From contig JAMDDV010000034.1 of NCBI GenBank assembly GCA_023488455.1, positions 62,001-126,000 of the forward strand: a stretch of DNA of 64,000 bases. Reading direction: 5' to 3'. This document shows positions 52,747 to 61,413 of the stretch, piece after piece. Source of the stretch: Actinomycetota bacterium. Its GTDB lineage: Bacteria; Actinomycetota; Humimicrobiia; Hakubellales; JAMDDV01. The notes under the pieces are model-generated. The model was not told the DNA's origin and did no database searches. It saw only the letters and a program-made list of their open reading frames with translations. The translations under genes were made by a program, and so were the position numbers. Positions within the stretch are counted from its first letter, which is position 1. Each line of letters starts with the position of its first letter.

Positions 52747-54195
52747 TTAATCCCTGTTTTTCCTTAACAATTTAGACAAAAAATCGTATTTGCTTTTTTT
52801 GCTCGATCTCTTCCCTTCAAGATCACGGATTATATTGAGGTAGTACGCGTTCATCTCGGATAAAGTTCTTTCCAGGGCGGATACATGCTCATCCCTGTCA
52901 CTTTCAAACCTGACCCTCCTGCCATTGTCAGGAGCAAATCCAGGGCTCCTCACCCAGTTCACCAGCGACAAATATATTTTCTCCCCTGAAAGGTGATCTT
53001 CCGCGAACTTTTTCCCCTTTACCGCCATCTCGGTCAACTCATCCCTGTTTCTGCTCGCCCACACCAGTTTATCAGCGAAATCCTCCGCGCTGCCAGGCTC
53101 AAACGTCAAGGCAGCATTGCTGCGCTCAAGATCAATCGCCAACTCACATATAGCAGTTGTCAGCACTGGAAGTCCTGCCGAGATCCAGTTGGTAACCCTT
53201 GCCTTGCTCCCGAGCATGACCTCATATATATTTTTTTCCACGTTAACTCCGATATTTGAGGATAACGTATATTTCATTACCTCCTCATTCTTCACCCACC
53301 CCTTGAACTCAAACCTGTCCCTTAACCTGGACTCGTTAGCTTTCTTTACAAACCATGGATAGGTCTTTTCGTCCTGTCCCTTTATCTCCCCGCCAATGGA
53401 CAAAAATCTAATTGATGACTCCCTGCTCATGGCCATCTCAAGCCCGCTAAACAGCGTATCTGCATCGACCCAGGTATTATATCCACCGCTCCAGAGCACG
53501 ACAAAATCCTCACTATCTTTTAAGAGAAAAGGTGCTTCTTTAGATTGCGATTGGCTTCTTCCCTGCTCTGAAACCCAATACTCTTGAGCCTTATCTGCTG
53601 CAATGGACATGACGTTGACGAAATCATATCCGTCAGTAAGATGGCTCAACCGTCCGCGCGCGCCCAACTCACCAATCAGAGCATACTTTTGCGGCGTCGA
53701 CACCGTGGAAAAAACATCCGCGGACTCAACCACTCTTCTCTCCTGATTCCAGTAATTGTATATGAACTCATCACTTCCATCCTTAGAAGCCTTGGCCTGT
53801 GCTTCCGTCATCGAATGACCGAAGAGATCTGCCCAGATCGGCACATCAAGTCCAATCGAAACCGCCCTGTAACAGGGGTACAAAGTGCTCGCGACAATGC
53901 AATCTGGCTTCTGGCTCCTGAAAATGTCGATGAAAACTTCATTTTTTTCAAAATCAGCTTCACCCATCCTGACCTGATTATAATCCTTCCCAAATGCATT
54001 AACAGAAGTGGATATTTGCAATTCATCGCAGTCAGGGTCCAGCATGAAAAGTATGACATCAAAATCGAAGACGAGCAGAGCTTCCAGAATCTGGCACGTC
54101 CTTACGCCCAGTGCGTTGGTTTTTACTCCTTCCTCTATCGGAAGTGGGCCATTGCCAATGAGAAATACCTTGTTCTTCTTATTCACCCTCGTCAA
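52747..54195 (-). CDS. GT4-like glycosyltransferase, paralogue of 29555-31018
   Basis: A 482-residue GT-B protein. VFLIGNGPLPIEEGVKTNALG at the N-terminus, then IWADLFGHSMTEAQAKA, VSTPQKYALIGELGARGRL, FVVLWSGGYNTWVDADTLF and YEVMLGSKARVTNWISAGLP. All of these recur in the paralogue. It ends in a charged coiled coil (about 430-475). It starts in an ATGA overlap with the membrane protein upstream and is followed by the GT2-GT4 fusion, as its paralogue is followed by GT2 and GT4 genes. Confidence 0.85.
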   Translation of the reverse strand: MTRVNKKNKVFLIGNGPLPIEEGVKTNALGVRTCQILEALLVFDFDVILFMLDPDCDELQISTSVNAFGKDYNQVRMGEADFEKNEVFIDIFRSQKPDCIVASTLYPCYRAVSIGLDVPIWADLFGHSMTEAQAKASKDGSDEFIYNYWNQERRVVESADVFSTVSTPQKYALIGELGARGRLSHLTDGYDFVNVMSIAADKAQEYWVSEQGRSQSQSKEAPFLLKDSEDFVVLWSGGYNTWVDADTLFSGLEMAMSRESSIRFLSIGGEIKGQDEKTYPWFVKKANESRLRDRFEFKGWVKNEEVMKYTLSSNIGVNVEKNIYEVMLGSKARVTNWISAGLPVLTTAICELAIDLERSNAALTFEPGSAEDFADKLVWASRNRDELTEMAVKGKKFAEDHLSGEKIYLSLVNWVRSPGFAPDNGRRVRFESDRDEHVSALERTLSEMNAYYLNIIRDLEGKRSSKKSKYDFLSKLLRKNRD

Positions 54196-56027
54196 CCCGC
54201 ACCCTCACCCTTAACAATAGGGTAAAACATGTAAACTCCCAGGCTGCGTCCATCTTCAACTATCCGATCGATGACCTTTGGGATAAATCCATTATCTGAG
54301 ACGACCCTCAACTCGTAAAAATAATCTGTGAGAATAAGCTTCTTGCCCCTGTTATCTATTTTGAATCTTACGGTTGACTCCTGTCCTGGTTCCATCTCCA
54401 TCCGGTAGCTGGCGCCATCGAAAGAGACCGTTACCTTGTTTTTAACCAGGCCGTTCTTAATGGATACGCTCAGTTCATTCAACAGCAGTGGAGTTTTTAT
54501 CAAAAACCTGGCAGTCGATCTACCCTTTATCCAGCAACCTTCATCCTCAAAATCAAAAGACCCCGTATTGATCCTGTAAACAGTGTATTCCCCAGTTGCG
54601 ACGGTATTCCTGGAAGGCGGATAGTCCCAGAAGATATTGTTCACCTGAGTCTTCTCCACAGGAAGCCAGGAAAAAGGCGCCTCCATCATTATCCTGGAAT
54701 GACCAAGGATAACGCCATTGGGATTTAAAAGATATGGACCAAGAAAAACGCTGCCAATCAGAACACCAGCTATTAGAAACGGGATGACAAACTTCTTCTT
54801 GTCCAGGTCCAGCGTCAGAAACAGCATAACAGGATAGACCTGTAAAAAATATCTATTGCCAAAAGATGTTGAGCCGCCATAATAGTTCGCAGGTCCCTGA
54901 AGCATCTGCATTGCAGAGTAAAGTATGATCGAAACCAATATAAAAATATCTGAAAGCCTCCATCTTTTTGAATACAACCAGATGATCAAAGAAATTAAGA
55001 CAAAGGGGAAATAATAGATGATACCAGTCTGGCGGCCAAAGAAATAGTAAAAAATATTAAGTCTGTTAACATATCCGGATCCCCAGCCTAAGGGTCTTGT
55101 GAGAGCAGTTTTTGCAATCCCTTCCACGCTTGCATCGGTCTGGACACCCTCTGGGGTCTCACTTGCAAGATTTTCCTCAGTAAGCGCATCAGGAGTCCTG
55201 ACGTAGAGCCTGTTTCCCGTGTACGGGGTCAAATTATCAGTGACCAAGTAAAATGGTAGGATGCACACCGCCAGCGTGAGTAAAAACGCAAGGATCGAGA
55301 AGGCAAATAGCATGAACTTCCGCCTTAAAAGCATCCAGAGGAAGAACAGACCAGCAAAAATTGCTGTAGGTACTCTCTGGTAGATCGATATCGCAAAAAA
55401 TATCGAGGAGATTATGTAGTTCCCACCCCATATCATAAACCTGCTGGTTAAATTTTTGGGTAGATCCCCTTTCTTATACCTTCTATCGAAAGGATATACC
55501 CAGAAGAATACGGCAAGGAACAGCACCAGCGCGATGAAGAGATCAGCATAGGTGGAATATATGAAGATATACGCTGTTGAAAACGATAAAAAAAGGAAAA
55601 GAAACAGGATGCGATGCCAGTCCTTCCCCACCCTCTTTGAGTATAGATATCCAAGCAGCCCGATCAATATGAAGCAGACCGCATTAAATATCGTCACCCC
55701 TCTGGATTCAAAAATTCGCACAAAAGGCGAGAGCACAAATGGGAATATATAGGGCTTTGCATAAAAAAAGTCTCCGTGGGACTTGAGCAGAAATAGGCCC
55801 CTGGGACCCTGCTGCCAGCCGTCCATATAAAACCGCTCCACATCCTTCTGCTCGTATCTGATATCAAAGTCGTACGCAATGCTCTGCGCTTCCATCAGAT
55901 ACGTGGACAGATCTCCATAAACTCCAGCTGACTGGATATCATATCTATAAGCAGAGATGAGCAGGAATATCGCGACGATCGCGAAAATCAATATCTCAAA
56001 ATAGTTCAAACGGCTTTTGGCAATCAT
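54192..56027 (-). CDS. Polytopic membrane protein, GT-C-like
   Basis: A 611-residue protein with about eleven membrane helices to about residue 440 and a beta-rich extracytoplasmic tail (about 450-600). The first loop includes GDLSTYLMEAQSIAYDFDIRY with acidic residues, typical for GT-C enzymes. The FGNRYFLQVYPVMLFLTLDL segment is like those in GT39-related proteins. It overlaps its neighbours on both sides by four bases (ATGA). I infer a lipid-linked sugar donor; the acceptor is unknown. Confidence 0.7.
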   Translation of the reverse strand: MIAKSRLNYFEILIFAIVAIFLLISAYRYDIQSAGVYGDLSTYLMEAQSIAYDFDIRYEQKDVERFYMDGWQQGPRGLFLLKSHGDFFYAKPYIFPFVLSPFVRIFESRGVTIFNAVCFILIGLLGYLYSKRVGKDWHRILFLFLFLSFSTAYIFIYSTYADLFIALVLFLAVFFWVYPFDRRYKKGDLPKNLTSRFMIWGGNYIISSIFFAISIYQRVPTAIFAGLFFLWMLLRRKFMLFAFSILAFLLTLAVCILPFYLVTDNLTPYTGNRLYVRTPDALTEENLASETPEGVQTDASVEGIAKTALTRPLGWGSGYVNRLNIFYYFFGRQTGIIYYFPFVLISLIIWLYSKRWRLSDIFILVSIILYSAMQMLQGPANYYGGSTSFGNRYFLQVYPVMLFLTLDLDKKKFVIPFLIAGVLIGSVFLGPYLLNPNGVILGHSRIMMEAPFSWLPVEKTQVNNIFWDYPPSRNTVATGEYTVYRINTGSFDFEDEGCWIKGRSTARFLIKTPLLLNELSVSIKNGLVKNKVTVSFDGASYRMEMEPGQESTVRFKIDNRGKKLILTDYFYELRVVSDNGFIPKVIDRIVEDGRSLGVYMFYPIVKGEGAG

Positions 56028-56824
56028 TTTTTCTGCGCTGAAATCTTAAAACTCTCCCTGTTCACCCTCAAGATGAAGGTCAAAGGTGAGAGAAGTCTCA
56101 TAATAAAATCCTGCAGTAGCCCGGTAAAACCAAGCCCCACCTTCTTCATGACCCTGTGCGGCACATAGCTCTTATAAAAAACTGGGTTGAGCCTGACATA
56201 AACCCTCCCAAATCCCAACTTTTTCAGTTCCCTCTTTAACTTAAAGTGATTAAATCCGCCCTCAAAAATTCCTGTCTCTTTCTGATAATCCGAACAGTGC
56301 CTTATATGCGCTGTCGACGGCTCTGCTGCGGCGAACCATCCACCTTTCTTTAGAACCCGATAAATTTCTGAGACCGCCTTTTTATAATTCGGGCAGTGAT
56401 GAAGAGCATCGTAAACCAGAACGACGTCGAAGGACTCATCATCAAACGGGAGGTCCTCAGCATCTGCCTGCATGGCCTTTAAATTGGGCAGATTTAGCTC
56501 ATCTGCCCTCTCTTTGACTATATCAATGTATTCCTCGACCAGATCAGTGGCGGTCACATCATGTCCCCACCTGGTAAGCCACTCAGATGTCCATCCGCCT
56601 CCTACACCTATATCCAGTATCCTATCTTCCTTCCTAATCGGCAGCATCTGCAGCAGCAGGCAGAAGTGCATGATTTTATTAACGCTAAAATCTATACCAC
56701 CTTTTTTGAAATCAAAACTGGTGAAGGGGCGAGTTTTATACTCAATATATTCCTCCCCCTTGAGGCTTATCCTCTGACCACATTTCTGCTGTGATTCCTT
56801 GTATCTCTCCCCCGTATCCATCAT
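56024..56824 (-). CDS. Class I SAM-dependent methyltransferase
   Basis: A 266-residue methyltransferase (type 11 pattern). Motif I is ILDIGVGGGWTSEWL (about residue 71), the acidic ribose-binding residue is in VTATDLVEE, and AEDLPFDDESFDVVLVYDALHHC contains motif II/III. The C-terminus is basic and somewhat hydrophobic. As first gene of a glycosyltransferase operon it probably methylates a sugar. A TAAAAT lies eight bases before the first of two adjacent ATGs, with no SD. Confidence 0.88.
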   Translation of the reverse strand: MMDTGERYKESQQKCGQRISLKGEEYIEYKTRPFTSFDFKKGGIDFSVNKIMHFCLLLQMLPIRKEDRILDIGVGGGWTSEWLTRWGHDVTATDLVEEYIDIVKERADELNLPNLKAMQADAEDLPFDDESFDVVLVYDALHHCPNYKKAVSEIYRVLKKGGWFAAAEPSTAHIRHCSDYQKETGIFEGGFNHFKLKRELKKLGFGRVYVRLNPVFYKSYVPHRVMKKVGLGFTGLLQDFIMRLLSPLTFILRVNRESFKISAQKK

Positions 56825-56826
56825 AG

Positions 56827-56840
56827 GTTAAAATTTTAAC
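56827..56840. promoter_or_regulatory. 14-bp perfect palindrome in a divergent promoter gap
   Basis: GTTAAAATTTTAAC is a perfect inverted repeat in the 72-base gap between the methyltransferase and GT2 genes. It contains the minus-strand TAAAAT proposed as -10 for the methyltransferase. It could be an operator, or simply an AT-rich coincidence. Confidence 0.3.
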
Positions 56841-56856
56841 TCAAACAAAAGCTTTA

Positions 56857-56886
56857 TTGTTAAACAAAATCAAATAGTTGTAGAAT
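56857..56886 (+). promoter_or_regulatory. Candidate promoter, probably leaderless, for the 56897 operon
   Basis: TTGTTA (56857-56862), 18 bases, TAGAAT (56881-56886). The start would fall near 56893, within about four bases of the ATG at 56897. No SD is visible. Confidence 0.5.
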
Positions 56887-56896
56887 AGCAAAATCG

Positions 56897-57703
56897 ATGG
56901 AAAAGATAGTCGCCATGCTACCGGTTTACAATGAAGAAAAAGCCATAGCCTCCGTGCTGGAGAGGTCAAGGAAGAGCGGCATCGACTTCTTCATAATAGT
57001 TAACGATGGCTCCAGGGACTCATCAGAATCCATCATCCTGGATTGGATTAAGAAGTACAATAACTCGCTTTTGATCTCATTTTCCAAAAATCAGGGCATT
57101 GCAAAAGCAAAAGAGCTCGGGATGTCGGTAGTATGCAAACTCTTAAGTAAGGGCTTTATAAAACCTTATGATGTGATAGTAAAATATGACACGGACGGTC
57201 AGCACCGCCCCGAATACATCCCGGAACTGCTCAAATACATGCGGGAAAAAGACCTGGATTTCCTTCTTACTCGTCGTGACTTCTCGAAATACCCATTTAG
57301 CAAAAAGATAGGAAACATGGGAATATCGTTCATCGCAACACTGCTCACCGGCAAGCTTTTTTATGACTCAATGTCGGGATTAAAATTAATAAAAGCAAGC
57401 CTCATTCCCCAGATCCTGAGCTATTACTCGGGCTATAGATATGCTGCTGCTCAGGAGATATCAATGATACCGGCATACCTTAAATACAAAATTGATAACA
57501 GATATCCCATTGAAATCGACTTCTATAAAAAGGGTGCAAGCATAAGGGATGGCTTCAGCGTCTTCAGGATGAGCGTGAAGGTTTTCCTGCGATATATATT
57601 CAAGAGATCAGAGGAACCGTACCAGAAAGCAGAAAGAAACCTCAAAGAATTCTATAATGATATAAGCAGGTTTCCTGAGATAAATAAACTTATACTGGAG
57701 TGA
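56897..57703 (+). CDS. Glycosyltransferase family 2 (DPM-like, soluble)
   Basis: A 268-residue GT2 without membrane helices. IVAMLPVYNEEKAIASVLE, IIVNDGSRDSSES, NQGIAKAKELGMSVV and the metal site VKYDTDGQHRPEYIPEL match the DPM-like group; FYDSMSGLKLIKASL follows. It may transfer a sugar to a polyprenyl phosphate or a glycan. It is the first gene of a six-gene plus-strand operon and ends one base before the next ATG. Confidence 0.86.
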   Translation: MEKIVAMLPVYNEEKAIASVLERSRKSGIDFFIIVNDGSRDSSESIILDWIKKYNNSLLISFSKNQGIAKAKELGMSVVCKLLSKGFIKPYDVIVKYDTDGQHRPEYIPELLKYMREKDLDFLLTRRDFSKYPFSKKIGNMGISFIATLLTGKLFYDSMSGLKLIKASLIPQILSYYSGYRYAAAQEISMIPAYLKYKIDNRYPIEIDFYKKGASIRDGFSVFRMSVKVFLRYIFKRSEEPYQKAERNLKEFYNDISRFPEINKLILE

Positions 57704-57704
57704 A

Positions 57705-58664
57705 ATGAGAGTACTTGTAACCGGTGCAGCTGGTCTTTACGGTGTTCATGTAGTTGACAGCCTTGTTAACAACGAAAACATCAGCGCAGTAATCGGAATT
57801 GATAACTTTTCAAGAAACTTCATAACCGAGGATATATTCTATCAAAACGAAAATTTCAAAAGGAAGTTCACCCTCATCCATGAGGGATTTGAGAACCTGA
57901 CCACAAAAAGGCTCGACGAGTTCAGCATTGATGCGATAATTCACCTTGCTGCACTCGTCTCCATCCCGGAGTCCATGTTCATCCCCGAGAAATATTTCAT
58001 GAACAACGAATACGGGACTTTCAACCTTCTGCAGGTGCTATACCGAACGAAAAACCAACCACTTCTGGTCTACGCATCATCGCCCGAGGTATACGGTAAC
58101 CCTAAATATTTCCCGATGGATATCAACCACCCTACTGATCCAAGAAGCATATATGCGGTCACCAAGCTAGCGGCAGAAAAACATTGCAAAGCAATGTATG
58201 AATGGTACAGCTACCCTGTGGTCATCATACGGAACTTCAATACATTTGGCCCAAACCAGAATCTCTGGACCTACGCTGCAGTCGTTCCAGAATTCATCGT
58301 TAGAGCAATAAAAGATGAACCGCTGATCGTTCATAACAGCGGAGATCAGACGCGAGATTTCATGTTCGTTCGCGATGCTGCTGACGCCTACGTGAAGGTG
58401 ATACTGAAGAACAAGGAGCTCTCGGGTAAAACATTCAATATCGGGACCGGAAAGCAGGTCAATATAAAGGATCTTGCCAGGATGATAATTAAGCTCGCAA
58501 ATTCGAAATCCAAGGTAATCTTTGAGAAGGGTAGACCTGCTGACCTGTTCGCGCTGCATGCTGATATATCAAACACCATCACCGAAATTAACTGGAGGCC
58601 CAGGTACAGCCTTGAGGAGGGCCTCACCGAGACAATACAGTGGTACAGGAAACACCTCAAATGA
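57705..58664 (+). CDS. NAD-dependent epimerase/dehydratase (first of three)
   Basis: Extended SDR of 319 residues. The cofactor loop is GAAGLYGVH rather than the usual GFIG form. Catalytic region: YASSPEVYG and DPRSIYAVTKLAAEK (YxxxK). NFNTFGPNQNLWTYAAVVPEF and SGDQTRDFMFVRDAADAYVK are typical of nucleotide-sugar epimerases or dehydratases. Substrate not recognisable. ATGA overlap with the next gene. Confidence 0.83.
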   Translation: MRVLVTGAAGLYGVHVVDSLVNNENISAVIGIDNFSRNFITEDIFYQNENFKRKFTLIHEGFENLTTKRLDEFSIDAIIHLAALVSIPESMFIPEKYFMNNEYGTFNLLQVLYRTKNQPLLVYASSPEVYGNPKYFPMDINHPTDPRSIYAVTKLAAEKHCKAMYEWYSYPVVIIRNFNTFGPNQNLWTYAAVVPEFIVRAIKDEPLIVHNSGDQTRDFMFVRDAADAYVKVILKNKELSGKTFNIGTGKQVNIKDLARMIIKLANSKSKVIFEKGRPADLFALHADISNTITEINWRPRYSLEEGLTETIQWYRKHLK

Positions 58665-59605
58665 AAGCTCTGGTGACCGGCGGGGCGGGCTTCATCGGCA
58701 GATGGGTAGTTAAAAAATTGTTTGATAGAGGGATTGGCTGCATCATAATCGATGACCTGTCCAGCGGGTCTGAGCACAACATCGAAGAATTTAAAGAACA
58801 TTCAAATCTCCTAAATTTTGAGAAAGAAAACATCTCCAACAAGCCTTCAGTAGAAAGGATGTTCTCCAGATTCAAACCTGATATCTGCTTTCACCTCGCG
58901 GCGAGGATAAACGTCCAGCAGAGCATAGATAACCCACATGACGTATTCAATAATGAGATAATAGGTACTTTCAACATCCTTGAAGCATGCAGAAAATACA
59001 GTACAAAACTCGTACTTGTCAGTACATGCATGGTGTATGCTGAGTCAAAAGATGACAAGCCAATTAACGAAGGCTCAGAAACCCTGCCAAGATCTCCATA
59101 CGCGGGCATGAAGCTTGCCTGTGAAAACCTGGCGACTTCATATTTCCACGCATATAGATTACCCGTTACGGTTCTGCGGCCATTTAACACATATGGACCT
59201 TTTCAAAGGGCAGACGGTGAGGGCGGCGTGGTCGCGATCTTCCTGAGGAGCAGCCTGATGAACGAACCGTTAAAGATATACGGAGATGGGACTCAGACAA
59301 GAGATCTGTTATTCGTCGAGGACTGTGCCGACTTCATAATAAGGGCGGCCTTTAGCAACAGCGCACACGGAGAAATTATCAACGCAGGACTTGGACAGGA
59401 CATCTCCATAAACGATCTGGCATCGCTAATTGCAGGGAAAGAAGCAGAAATCATTCACGTCCCACATATACACCCACAAAGTGAGATAATGAAACTATTA
59501 TGCGACAACTCCAAGGCAAAGCAGCTCCTTGGTTGGGAACCAGAGACAAGCCTCACAGAGGGAATCAACAAGACAAGAGAATGGCTGAGAAGAAATATCC
59601 AATAA
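58661..59605 (+). CDS. NAD-dependent epimerase/dehydratase (second of three)
   Basis: Extended SDR of 314 residues from ATG 58661, chosen for the four-base overlap with the previous stop. Motifs: TGGAGFIGRWVVKKLF, STCMVYAES, RSPYAGMKLACENL (YxxxK), FNTYGPFQRADGEGG and GDGTQTRDLLFVEDCADF. It resembles UDP-glucose 4-epimerase-like enzymes. It differs from the first by having STCM where the others have SSS, so the residue assisting catalysis may be the Thr or Ser here. Confidence 0.83.
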   Translation: MKALVTGGAGFIGRWVVKKLFDRGIGCIIIDDLSSGSEHNIEEFKEHSNLLNFEKENISNKPSVERMFSRFKPDICFHLAARINVQQSIDNPHDVFNNEIIGTFNILEACRKYSTKLVLVSTCMVYAESKDDKPINEGSETLPRSPYAGMKLACENLATSYFHAYRLPVTVLRPFNTYGPFQRADGEGGVVAIFLRSSLMNEPLKIYGDGTQTRDLLFVEDCADFIIRAAFSNSAHGEIINAGLGQDISINDLASLIAGKEAEIIHVPHIHPQSEIMKLLCDNSKAKQLLGWEPETSLTEGINKTREWLRRNIQ

Positions 59606-60474
59606 GATTGGGCATAACCGGAGGAACCGGCTTCATTGGCACTCATCTCATCGCCGAGCTGAACAGGAGCAGGGATAGATACCAGGTAGAGATATTCGAC
59701 ATCGAAAGGCAAGACCTCTTCCAACCCAAAACCTATGTGGAATTCCTGAAGGACAAGGACGTCTTCATACATCTGGCTGGCGCTATGAGGGAAAGCCAGG
59801 ATGAAATCTTCAGGGTTAACATCTTTGGCACATACTGCCTTCTGAAGGGAATCTCAGACTTCAACGGTTCAAAACCAAAGGTCATATTGTCATCCTCGAC
59901 ACAGATATATTCAACAACTGAAGAACCGTTCTGGCACGATGAGCAGAGCCAGAATATAGGGCTCACCCCTTACGGACTCTCTAAATTATATGCAGAGGAG
60001 ACGTTAAAACAGTTCTGCATCAAGGGTACTGTAAAAGGCCTGGCGCTCAGATTTTCAAACATTTACGGCCCTGGAGGCAGACCGTTTTACAACTCGGCTG
60101 TCCAGACTTTCTTATGCCAGTCAGTGAAAAAACAGAAAATAGTGGTGAACGGCACCGGGAATCAGGGAAGGGATTTTCTCTATGTAAAAGATGCGATAAA
60201 CGCAATACTGCTGGCGATCGATTACGAACCCGATTCATTCGAACTGTTTAATATATGCTCAGGTAAGCTCACAACCTTAAACGATATCCTGAAAAGTATA
60301 AAATCAAACCTTGGATGCGACATCGAAGTTGAATATAATCCAGGGAAAGAAGGGCTAAATTTTTTAATTGGAGACCCCCAAAAGGCAAAAAATAGGTTAA
60401 ACTTTGAGACAGGAACTCCGATTGAAGAAGGGCTGAGGGAAACCTTTGAGTGGATGAAGAAGACGGAGATTTAG
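59581..60474 (+). CDS. NAD-dependent epimerase/dehydratase (third of three)
   Basis: Extended SDR of about 297 residues from ATG 59581 (AEKKYPIRLGITGGTGFIG), which overlaps the second SDR by 25 bases. Catalytic: LSSSTQIYSTTEE and TPYGLSKLYAEETL (YxxxK). FSNIYGPGGRPFYNSAVQTF and GTGNQGRDFLYVKDAINAI follow. The substrate cannot be read. Three SDRs in a row suggest successive conversions of one nucleotide sugar. Confidence 0.82.
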   Translation: MAEKKYPIRLGITGGTGFIGTHLIAELNRSRDRYQVEIFDIERQDLFQPKTYVEFLKDKDVFIHLAGAMRESQDEIFRVNIFGTYCLLKGISDFNGSKPKVILSSSTQIYSTTEEPFWHDEQSQNIGLTPYGLSKLYAEETLKQFCIKGTVKGLALRFSNIYGPGGRPFYNSAVQTFLCQSVKKQKIVVNGTGNQGRDFLYVKDAINAILLAIDYEPDSFELFNICSGKLTTLNDILKSIKSNLGCDIEVEYNPGKEGLNFLIGDPQKAKNRLNFETGTPIEEGLRETFEWMKKTEI

Positions 60475-61413
60475 TTGGATAAAACACTATCAATAGTAAT
60501 TCCTGTCTATAATGAAAAGGAAAACATCGAAGATCTTTATAACGAGATAAGCTCAGTGCTCTCCGGTATGAATATTAAGAGCGAAATCATATTTGTTGAT
60601 GACGGAAGCAGAGACGACAGCCTGGAACTTCTCACAGACCTGTTCAAAAAACGGGAAAATATCAAGGTGATATCATTCAGAAAAAACTTCGGTAAGGCCT
60701 CCGCGCTCATGGCAGGATTTAAGGATACATCTGGTGACATCATCATCACGATGGATGGCGACCTTCAAGATGATCCAAGCGAGATACCAAGATTCCTTAA
60801 AGAGATAGAAAAAGGCTTTGACCTCATATCCGGCTGGAAGTTCAAAAGAAATGACCCCCTGGTAAAGATCATCCCTTCGAAGATCTTCAACGTGGTGACC
60901 TCACTGTTCACTAACATAAAGCTGCACGATTTCAACTGCGGCTTCAAGGCTTATAGAAGAGATGTTGTTGATGATCTGAACATATACGGTGAGCTGCATA
61001 GGTTCATCCCCGTGCTTGTGGCGCAGCGTGGCTTCATGGTTGGTGAGATAAAGATAAACCACAGGCCAAGAAAACACGGGAAGTCCAAATACGGGGTAGG
61101 AAGATTCATCAAAGGCTTTATAGACTTCATCACAGTGCTATTTATTACCAACTTTATGCAGAGACCATCTCATTTCTTCACAACCACAGGAATAATTTTC
61201 GCATCAGGTGGACTTGGTATAAATGCGTACATTACATATCTTAGGATTAGCACAGGTAACATCCAGAACAGGTTCCCTCTTCTCATGCTCGGTATACTGC
61301 TCATGACCCTTGGTTTTCAGTTCATATTTACAGGGCTGCTCGCCGAGATGATCGCAAGAAGTTATTCAAAAACTGAGCCGGACTATTCGATAAAAGTCAG
61401 ACTTTCTCACTGA
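60475..61413 (+). CDS. Polyprenyl-phosphate GT2 with C-terminal membrane helices (CsbB/ArnC-like)
   Basis: A 312-residue product from TTG 60475, directly after the SDR stop, with GGAG upstream. LSIVIPVYNEKENIEDLY, IIFVDDGSRDDSLEL, NFGKASALMAGFKDTSG and ITMDGDLQDDP define the GT2 domain; NHRPRKHGKSKYGVGRF precedes two membrane helices (about 228-252 and 264-288). Paralogous to the protein at 32038-33003 (shared LHDF.C..KAYR, HGKSKYG). It should form an undecaprenyl-phosphate sugar. Confidence 0.88.
   Translation: MDKTLSIVIPVYNEKENIEDLYNEISSVLSGMNIKSEIIFVDDGSRDDSLELLTDLFKKRENIKVISFRKNFGKASALMAGFKDTSGDIIITMDGDLQDDPSEIPRFLKEIEKGFDLISGWKFKRNDPLVKIIPSKIFNVVTSLFTNIKLHDFNCGFKAYRRDVVDDLNIYGELHRFIPVLVAQRGFMVGEIKINHRPRKHGKSKYGVGRFIKGFIDFITVLFITNFMQRPSHFFTTTGIIFASGGLGINAYITYLRISTGNIQNRFPLLMLGILLMTLGFQFIFTGLLAEMIARSYSKTEPDYSIKVRLSH

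Noticed and set aside
53584..54225. A 213-codon plus-strand reading frame opposite the GT4 gene
   Set aside because: It is a shadow of the strongly supported minus-strand GT4 and has no recognisable domain.
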